Source: Oscillospiraceae bacterium (lineage in GTDB: Bacteria > Bacillota > Clostridia > Oscillospirales > Ruminococcaceae). Taken from it: a DNA stretch of 8,367 bases. The stretch spans positions 1 through 8,367 of the forward strand of contig JAGAKC010000112.1 in the NCBI GenBank assembly GCA_017848155.1. Reading direction: 5' to 3'. Within the stretch, counting starts at the first letter, position 1, and each line of letters starts with the position of its first letter. Under the pieces are notes generated by a model. That model did not search any database. It saw nothing but the letters and a program-made list of their open reading frames with translations, and was not told the DNA's origin. The position numbers and the translations under genes are program-made. Shown in pieces: positions 1 to 3,731 of the stretch.

Positions 1-564
1 AATTACTTCATGATGGATTGCGGTGCGGATGAGCTGTCCTTTGAAACTATCGCAGCTTCGGGAGTTAATTCCGCATCACCCCATGCTGTGCCGACCGACA
101 AGAAGCTGGAAAACGGCGATTTTCTGACGCTTGATTTCGGCGCAGTGGTGGACGGATACCATTCCGACATGACGAGGACGCTGGTGATAGGCGACCCTAC
201 CCCCGAGATGGAGGAGCTTTACAATGCGGTGTACAGCGCAAATCTCGACGGACTTCAGGCGATACGTGCAGACGTGGGCGGAAAGCTCGTTGACAGCGTT
301 GCGAGAAGCACGCTTAACGGCTGGGGCGGCTATGACAAGTACTTCGGTCACGGACTGGGTCACGGCGTGGGTCTTGAGATACACGAAGCGCCCACCCTTT
401 CCCGAAAGAGCACCTCTGTGCTGCGTGAGGGCATGATAGTCACGGTGGAGCCCGGTGCATATATCTCGGGAAGATACGGAGTGCGCATCGAGGATATGGT
501 ACTTGTTACAGAAAATGGCTGTAAAAACCTCACAACTACGACAAAAAAGCTGATTCATATTTAA
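1..564 (+). CDS. Xaa-Pro aminopeptidase, M24 family (3' part)
   Basis: This is the C-terminal catalytic part of a pita-bread-fold metallopeptidase that removes an N-terminal residue preceding proline, acting in the cytosol on Xaa-Pro peptides. The reading frame is open from the first base, so the start lies left of the window; only about 187 of the usual ~350 residues are present. All five M24 metal ligands can be placed: Asp in LDFG (codon 133-135), Asp in HSDMTRT (166-168), His of GHGLGHG (349-351), Glu of VEPGAY (448-450) and Glu of RIEDMVLVT (490-492). The second conserved His, in EIHE, is also present. The HSDMTRT and VEPGAY wording fits aminopeptidase P/prolidase better than methionine aminopeptidase. 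It ends 167 nt before efp; Bacillus also has an M24B peptidase beside efp. The exact member (PepP-like or prolidase-like) cannot be fixed without the N-terminal domain. Confidence 0.93.
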   Translation, partial: NYFMMDCGADELSFETIAASGVNSASPHAVPTDKKLENGDFLTLDFGAVVDGYHSDMTRTLVIGDPTPEMEELYNAVYSANLDGLQAIRADVGGKLVDSVARSTLNGWGGYDKYFGHGLGHGVGLEIHEAPTLSRKSTSVLREGMIVTVEPGAYISGRYGVRIEDMVLVTENGCKNLTTTTKKLIHI

Positions 565-590
565 AATTTCGTTTTTTTTGCAAAAAGGGG

Positions 591-619
591 TTGAAAAATT
601 CCGCAATATAGGGTAAAAT
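591..619 (+). promoter_or_regulatory. sigma-A-type promoter for efp
   Basis: TTGAAA (591-596) and TAAAAT (614-619) are separated by exactly 17 nt, each matching 5 of 6 consensus bases. Transcription would start near 626, giving a leader of about 105 nt before efp. It lies in the gap between the peptidase and efp, so efp and the gene after it can be expressed independently of the peptidase. Confidence 0.72.
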
Positions 620-639
620 ATAAAAGATGGTTTACTATA

Positions 640-685
640 GGGCAGGTCGGAGCTTTTCGGTTGCCCCGCAGATATACTTTCTGCG
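640..685 (+). other. two small inverted repeats in the efp leader
   Basis: Within the presumed efp leader, GGGCA (640-644) can pair with TGCCC (662-666). Immediately after, CGCAGA (667-672) can pair with TCTGCG (680-685) across a 7-nt loop. No T-tract follows, so they are not terminators. They may simply shape the leader RNA; no known riboswitch or leader class is recognised here. Confidence 0.3.
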
Positions 686-718
686 CCTGATAAATCTAAA
701 ATATACGATAATAAAATT

Positions 719-723
719 GGAGG
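719..723 (+). promoter_or_regulatory. ribosome binding site that fixes the efp start
   Basis: GGAGG sits 8 nt before the ATG at 732. The frame is open further upstream to an ATG at 627, but that codon has no Shine-Dalgarno sequence and lies at the predicted transcription start. The site at 719-723 therefore selects 732, which also gives an EF-P of normal length. Confidence 0.85.
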
Positions 724-731
724 TTCCTACT

Positions 732-1292
732 ATGGTAACAGCAGGAGATTTCAGAAATGGCATGACCTTTGAAGAGGAAGGCAACGTAATGCAGATCATC
801 GAGTTCCAGCACGTAAAGCCCGGTAAGGGTGCTGCGTTCGTAAGAACAAAGGTGAGAAACGTTATCACAGGCTCTGTGGTTGAAAAGACCTACAACCCTT
901 CCGCAAAGTTCCCCACAGCATACGTTGAGAGAAAGGATATGGAGTACACATATTCCGACGGCGATCTCTACTACTTCATGGATCCCGAAACATACGAGCA
1001 GATCCCCGTAAACAAGTCCGATCTGGGCGACGCTTTCAAGTTCGTTAAGGAGAACATGGTATGTAAGGTACTGTCCTACAAGGGCAACGTATTCGGCGTA
1101 GAGCCTCCGAACTTTGTTGAGCTTCAGATCACACAGACAGATCCCGGCTTCGCAGGCAACACAGCAACAAACGCTACAAAGCCCGCTACACTGGAAACAG
1201 GCGCAGAGATCCGTGTTCCCCTGTTCATCGACAACGGCGAGATCATCCGTATCGACACAAGAACAGGCGAATACATGGAGCGTGTAAAGTAA
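732..1292 (+). CDS. efp: elongation factor P
   Basis: EF-P binds the ribosome between the P and E sites and promotes peptide bond formation when ribosomes stall on consecutive prolines. The 186-residue product has the standard length and three beta-barrel domains: an N-terminal KOW-like domain (about 1-64), a central OB domain (about 65-127) and a C-terminal OB domain (about 128-186). The domain I loop reads [11 protein letters not shown]; Lys32 is the tip residue that is post-translationally modified in many bacteria. The loop is the Bacillus/Clostridia type (PGKGAA), as in B. subtilis, where Lys32 carries 5-aminopentanol. No EpmA/EpmB modification genes lie here. The C-terminal signature around [17 protein letters not shown] is intact. 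The start is chosen from the GGAGG 8 nt upstream. It has its own promoter and precedes the acidic zinc-ribbon gene by about 27 nt, probably as an operon. Confidence 0.98.
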   Translation: MVTAGDFRNGMTFEEEGNVMQIIEFQHVKPGKGAAFVRTKVRNVITGSVVEKTYNPSAKFPTAYVERKDMEYTYSDGDLYYFMDPETYEQIPVNKSDLGDAFKFVKENMVCKVLSYKGNVFGVEPPNFVELQITQTDPGFAGNTATNATKPATLETGAEIRVPLFIDNGEIIRIDTRTGEYMERVK

Positions 1293-1319
1293 CAGTTTTT
1301 TAGGAAAGGATGAATGGAC

Positions 1320-1733
1320 ATGACTATTGGCGAAAAGGTATCTTATATCAAGGGTCTGGCAGAGGGCCTTGCACTTGACGAGGCTACAAAAGAGGGCAAG
1401 ATCATTGCCGCTATGCTTGATGTCCTTTCCGACATCGCAGAGAACCTCAAGGAAGTTGACGAGGAGCTGGACGATATCGCTGACGTAATGACGGATATGG
1501 AGGAAAGCGTTGCTGACCTCGAGGATATCGTTTATGACATCGACGATGATGACGATGAGGACGACTACGACGATGAGTTTGAGGACGATCTGGACGAGCT
1601 GTACGAAACAACTTGTCCCGCATGCAGCAACACCATCCGCTTTGATTACGAGCAGGCTGCTGCAGGCGGTATGGACTGCCCCAACTGCGGTGAGCATCTC
1701 GAGTTTGAGCTTGATGATGACGACGCAGAGTGA
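1320..1733 (+). CDS. CD1247-like acidic protein with C-terminal zinc ribbon
   Basis: The function is unknown. The N-terminal ~35 residues (MTIGEKVSYIKGLAEGL onward) match the small helical domain annotated as the CD1247 N-terminal domain in Clostridia. A predicted helical or coiled-coil acidic stretch follows (about 36-70). Next is an almost pure Asp/Glu tract (about 72-94), then a zinc-ribbon-like module with CPAC (Cys99, Cys102) and CPNC (Cys120, Cys123) spaced by 17 residues, then an acidic tail. I chose ATG 1320 because the AGGAAAGGA at 1302-1310 is 9 nt away; an in-frame ATG at 1314 would leave only 3 nt and add two residues. It follows efp closely and is probably cotranscribed, and a strong terminator ends the unit 20 nt later. 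The charge suggests a protein that binds a basic partner such as ribosomal or RNA-polymerase components, but that is speculation. Confidence 0.85.
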   Translation: MTIGEKVSYIKGLAEGLALDEATKEGKIIAAMLDVLSDIAENLKEVDEELDDIADVMTDMEESVADLEDIVYDIDDDDDEDDYDDEFEDDLDELYETTCPACSNTIRFDYEQAAAGGMDCPNCGEHLEFELDDDDAE

Positions 1734-1753
1734 TCCCGTTCACTGTTAAATGG

Positions 1754-1788
1754 CAGGCGGAGGACTTTATGTCGTCCGCCTGTTTTTT
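1754..1788 (+). terminator. intrinsic terminator after the efp unit
   Basis: CAGGCGGA (1754-1761) pairs perfectly with TCCGCCTG (1775-1782). After one G/G mismatch the stem continues as GAC/GTC (1763-1765 with 1771-1773) around a TTTAT loop. Six T residues follow (1783-1788). This is a strong factor-independent terminator, and it lies only 22 nt before hisC. Confidence 0.9.
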
Positions 1789-1810
1789 GTTGTAAAGAGA
1801 GGAGATATCC

Positions 1811-2863
1811 ATGAGCTGGAGAGATAATCTGATAAAGATAGAGCCGTACGTTGCAGGCGAGCAGCCAAATAAGACGGACTTTATAAAGCTCAATGCCAAT
1901 GAGAATCCCTATCCACCTGCGCCCGGAGTGCTTAAGGCGATAGAGAGCTTCAATGCAGAGGGACTTAAAAAGTATCCCGACGCCAATTCAAGGGAGCTTG
2001 CCGATGCTATTGCGCAGAGAGTGGGTCTGAAACGTGCGAATGTGTTTGTAGGAAACGGCTCGGACGATGTTCTGGCGCTGTGCTTCCGTGCGTTTTTCAA
2101 CTCCGACAAGCCTGTGATCTACCCTGATATTACATATTCGTTCTACCCTGTGTGGTGCGATATGCTGCGTATTCCGTATGAAACTATTCCCGTTGACGAG
2201 GATTTCAATATCAATGCGGCGGACTATGCACGTGAAAACGGCGGCGTGGTCATTGCAAACCCCAATGCGCCCACCAGCATCGGCAGAGGACTTGATTTCA
2301 TACGTGAGATACTGGACAATAACCGTGACAGTGTGGTCATCGTTGACGAGGCTTATGTGGATTTCGGCGGAGAGAGCGCTGTGCCGCTGCTGAATGAATA
2401 TGAAAACCTTGTGGTCACCCAGACATTCTCGAAGTCGCGCTCGATGGCAGGCATGAGAATAGGCTGCGCTTTCGGTAACGAGGAGATAATCTCGGCGCTG
2501 TATGCCGCAAAGGACAGCTATAATTCCTACCCGATGGACAGCGTTGCGATAGCCGCAGGTGTTGCGTCGGTGGCTGACGAGGAGTACTTCCGTGCAACTG
2601 TAGCTAAGGTAATAGCTACCCGTGACAGGCTTAGTGCTGCGCTCCGTGAGATGGGCTTCACACTGCCCGACAGCTGCACCAATTTCGTGTTTGCACAGCA
2701 CAGCAGATACCGTGCAAAGGATATCTGTGAGCACCTCAAGACCCGTGATATCTATGTACGCTATTTCAGCAAGGCGAGGATAGATGACCGCCTCAGGATA
2801 ACCGTAGGCACCGATGAGGAGATAGACGCACTCATAAGGGAGCTTAAGGCATATATCGTGTAA
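1811..2863 (+). CDS. hisC: histidinol-phosphate aminotransferase (class I/II PLP aminotransferase)
   Basis: This PLP enzyme is predicted to transaminate imidazole-acetol phosphate with glutamate to L-histidinol phosphate in cytosolic histidine synthesis. The 350-residue length is normal for HisC. Visible fold-type I features: KLNANENPYPP near the N-terminus (27-37), KKYPD (53-57), the GNGSDD cofactor loop (81-86), IANPNAPT (148-155; Asn150 is expected to contact PLP), VVIVDEAYVDF (176-185; Asp179 pairs with the pyridine nitrogen and Tyr182 contacts it), TFSKSRSMAGMRIG (205-218; Lys208 is the Schiff-base lysine and Arg216 binds phosphate) and a C-terminal RITVGTDEE with the substrate-carboxylate arginine. 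AGGAG at 1800-1804, 6 nt before ATG, supports the start. No other his genes are near, so a role with aromatic amino acids or another substrate remains possible. No clear promoter separates it from the upstream terminator. A hairpin follows the stop. Confidence 0.92.
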   Translation: MSWRDNLIKIEPYVAGEQPNKTDFIKLNANENPYPPAPGVLKAIESFNAEGLKKYPDANSRELADAIAQRVGLKRANVFVGNGSDDVLALCFRAFFNSDKPVIYPDITYSFYPVWCDMLRIPYETIPVDEDFNINAADYARENGGVVIANPNAPTSIGRGLDFIREILDNNRDSVVIVDEAYVDFGGESAVPLLNEYENLVVTQTFSKSRSMAGMRIGCAFGNEEIISALYAAKDSYNSYPMDSVAIAAGVASVADEEYFRATVAKVIATRDRLSAALREMGFTLPDSCTNFVFAQHSRYRAKDICEHLKTRDIYVRYFSKARIDDRLRITVGTDEEIDALIRELKAYIV

Positions 2864-2868
2864 TATTA

Positions 2869-2911
2869 CAGACCGCCCCTGATATAATTGGAGGCGGTCT
2901 GATGTTTATTT
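2869..2911 (+). terminator. terminator hairpin between convergent hisC and the 85-residue gene
   Basis: CAGACCGCC (2869-2877) pairs perfectly with GGCGGTCTG (2893-2901) around a 15-nt loop, followed by an interrupted T-rich tail (TTTATTT, 2905-2911). It begins 6 nt after the hisC stop and overlaps the end of the convergent gene. The stem could also act on minus-strand transcripts, but the minus-strand tail is poor in T. Confidence 0.75.
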
Positions 2912-3163
2912 AAGGTCCTGCAGGTCCGCTGCGGTCATGTCATTTTCGATGTTGTCACGGGCGAGGTCGGTGTCTATCTCGGGGTAGATGTCCGCAGGGA
3001 TGGGACGGTCTGTGTGATAAACCTTCTGACGTGGCGGTTTTGTGCCTGCAATGATGTTATTTGCACGTTGCTTTGTGTGCTTTGCCTTGCCCTGAAGCTC
3101 AGGCACGGGCGGAGCATCGTGGTGCCCGTGCAGCGTCGGACGTTTCATGCCTTGTTTAGCCAT
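2906..3163 (-). CDS. conserved-looking small protein of unknown function (85 residues)
   Basis: I do not recognise a characterised family. The product is soluble, with no signal peptide, membrane segment or cysteine. The N-terminal half is basic and rich in His, Pro and Lys (starting MAKQGMKRPTLHGHH, then PPVPELQGKAKHTKQRA). The middle has IIAGTKPPRQKVYH, and the C-terminal third is acidic (IDTDLARDNIENDMTAADLQDL). This basic-to-acidic layout looks like a short, partly disordered binding protein. It is called a real gene because GAGGTGA on the minus strand lies 7 nt before its ATG, a promoter-like pair lies upstream, and a terminator hairpin sits at its end. It converges on hisC and diverges from the feo operon, with 269 nt between its start and that of feoA. 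Its promoter region carries degenerate copies of the dyad found at feoA, so shared regulation is possible. Confidence 0.72.
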   Translation of the reverse strand: MAKQGMKRPTLHGHHDAPPVPELQGKAKHTKQRANNIIAGTKPPRQKVYHTDRPIPADIYPEIDTDLARDNIENDMTAADLQDLK

Positions 3164-3204
3164 GTTCTATCACCTCAGAATAAGTATGCTCGCTTTATGG
3201 ACTG

Positions 3205-3232
3205 ATTATGTCGTACATGGAGTTTGTGAAAA
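3205..3232 (-). promoter_or_regulatory. possible promoter for the minus-strand 85-residue gene
   Basis: Read on the minus strand, TTTTCA (3227-3232) and CATAAT (3205-3210) are spaced by 16 nt, about 42 nt upstream of the start codon. The -10 matches 5 of 6 bases; the -35 is weaker (4 of 6). Its -35 hexamer coincides with the spacer of the degenerate dyad at 3222-3237. Confidence 0.35.
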
Positions 3233-3237
3233 CTAAC
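3222..3237. promoter_or_regulatory. degenerate GTTAG-N6-CTAAC dyad (site A)
   Basis: GTTTG-TGAAAA-CTAAC matches 9 of the 10 arm bases of the perfect dyads near feoA, with the same 6-nt spacing. It overlaps the putative -35 region of the divergent minus-strand gene. Confidence 0.4.
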
Positions 3238-3254
3238 CAAATCTATTTTCCTGA

Positions 3255-3270
3255 AATAGTTGAAACTAAC
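3255..3270. promoter_or_regulatory. degenerate GTTAG-N6-CTAAC dyad (site B)
   Basis: AATAG-TTGAAA-CTAAC matches 8 of 10 arm bases. It starts 33 bp after site A, close to the 35-bp offset between the two perfect dyads downstream. An AACTAAC direct repeat (3231-3237 and 3264-3270) is shared by sites A and B. Confidence 0.3.
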
Positions 3271-3318
3271 TGTTTTTGTAGAAAATCCCGTGAATACTGA
3301 AAAAAATAGCTCAGCTAC

Positions 3319-3347
3319 TTGACTTTTTTGCCATTTTCATGTATTCT
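3319..3347 (+). promoter_or_regulatory. promoter of the feo operon
   Basis: TTGACT (3319-3324) and TATTCT (3342-3347) are spaced by 17 nt. The -35 matches 5 of 6 bases and the -10 matches 4 of 6. Transcription would start near 3354, immediately before the first perfect dyad, so a repressor bound there would block initiation or early elongation. The leader to feoA would be about 79 nt. Confidence 0.62.
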
Positions 3348-3355
3348 ATATATGA

Positions 3356-3373
3356 GGTTAGCAATTCCTAACC
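3356..3373. promoter_or_regulatory. candidate metalloregulator operator, feoA site 1
   Basis: GGTTAG-CAATTC-CTAACC is a perfect 6-bp-arm inverted repeat just downstream of the feoA -10 box. With sites 2 and 3 it shares the core GTTAG-N6-CTAAC. TTAG-N6-CTAA matches the distance between the first TTAG and first CTAA in the DtxR/IdeR consensus TTAGGTTAGSCTAACCTAA, so a DtxR-family iron repressor is the likely reader. That assignment is inference. Confidence 0.65.
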
Positions 3374-3391
3374 CTTATAAAAAGAAATAGA

Positions 3392-3407
3392 GTTAGTATT
3401 ACCTAAC
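3392..3407. promoter_or_regulatory. candidate metalloregulator operator, feoA site 2
   Basis: GTTAG-TATTAC-CTAAC is a perfect copy of the core dyad, with its centre 35 bp from that of site 1 and ending 12 nt before the feoA ribosome binding site (GGAGG, 3420-3424). The arms match those of site 1 but the spacer differs, as expected for a protein-bound dyad rather than a duplicated block. Confidence 0.65.
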
Positions 3408-3432
3408 ACCTGATGATTCGGAGGATACATAT

Positions 3433-3654
3433 ATGGCGACATTAAAAGATGTCAAGATAGGTAAAAGTGCAGTCATAAAGAAGCTTAACGGCGAAGGTGC
3501 TGTAAAGCGCAGGATCATGGATATGGGCATGACAAGGGGTACTAAGGTGATCGTGCGTAAGGTTGCTCCCCTCGGTGATCCTATTGAGCTTACTGTGCGT
3601 GGATATCAGCTTTCGCTGCGTAAATCTGATGCAGAGCTTATTGATGTAGAATAA
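3433..3654 (+). CDS. feoA: ferrous iron transport protein A (FeoA, SH3-like)
   Basis: This small cytosolic SH3-like beta-barrel protein supports FeoB-mediated Fe(II) uptake, probably by binding the FeoB cytoplasmic region. The 73 residues cover a single FeoA domain. They include the clostridial hallmarks GEGAVKRRIMDMGMTRGTKV (20-39) and VAPLGDPIELTVRGYQLSLRKSDAELI (about 44-70). GGAGG at 3420-3424, 8 nt before ATG, supports the start. It is the first gene of the feo operon, with a sigma-A-like promoter and two perfect GTTAG-N6-CTAAC dyads upstream. A 77-nt gap with a hairpin and a third dyad separates it from feoB, rather than the tight coupling often seen between feoA and feoB. Confidence 0.96.
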   Translation: MATLKDVKIGKSAVIKKLNGEGAVKRRIMDMGMTRGTKVIVRKVAPLGDPIELTVRGYQLSLRKSDAELIDVE

Positions 3655-3657
3655 AAA

Positions 3658-3692
3658 TGTAATTCCGTCCGTAAAGGACGGAGTTCATTACA
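3658..3692 (+). other. hairpin between feoA and feoB
   Basis: TCCGTCC (3664-3670) pairs with GGACGGA (3676-3682) around a GTAAA loop. The stem extends through TGTAAT (3658-3663) pairing with ATTACA (3687-3692), leaving a 4-nt bulge on the 3' side. No T-tract follows, so it is unlikely to terminate transcription. It may stabilise the feoA message or mark a processing point that sets different feoA and feoB levels. Confidence 0.6.
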
Positions 3693-3698
3693 GCAACA

Positions 3699-3714
3699 GT
3701 TAGAAAGAACTAAC
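3699..3714. promoter_or_regulatory. candidate operator, third dyad between feoA and feoB
   Basis: GTTAG-AAAGAA-CTAAC is a third perfect copy of the core dyad, ending 3 nt before the feoB Shine-Dalgarno (AAGGAG, 3718-3723). No convincing promoter was found before it, so it may act as an elongation roadblock, as part of a repression loop with the upstream sites, or as an RNA hairpin near the feoB ribosome binding site. Confidence 0.6.
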
Positions 3715-3731
3715 GCAAAGGAGAACGACAC

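Noticed and set aside
565..590. T-tract after the peptidase as an intrinsic terminator
   Set aside because: The eight T residues (571-578) are not preceded by a GC-containing stem; the only symmetry is a short A/T palindrome, TTTTTGCAAAAA.
627..731. N-terminal extension of EF-P from an ATG at 627
   Set aside because: No ribosome binding site, lies at the predicted transcription start, and would add 35 residues absent from the EF-P family. The start at 732 has GGAGG at ideal distance.
696..1697. 333-codon minus-strand open frame over efp and the acidic protein
   Set aside because: It lies opposite two well-supported genes, matches no family, and arises from their codon bias.
3014..3205. 63-codon plus-strand open frame opposite the 85-residue gene
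   Set aside because: No ribosome binding site, no protein-like features, and it overlaps the better supported minus-strand gene and its start region.
3164..3432. Fur box in the feoA upstream region
   Set aside because: No GATAAT-type hexamer array was found; the only repeated dyad is GTTAG-N6-CTAAC, which has a different sequence and geometry.
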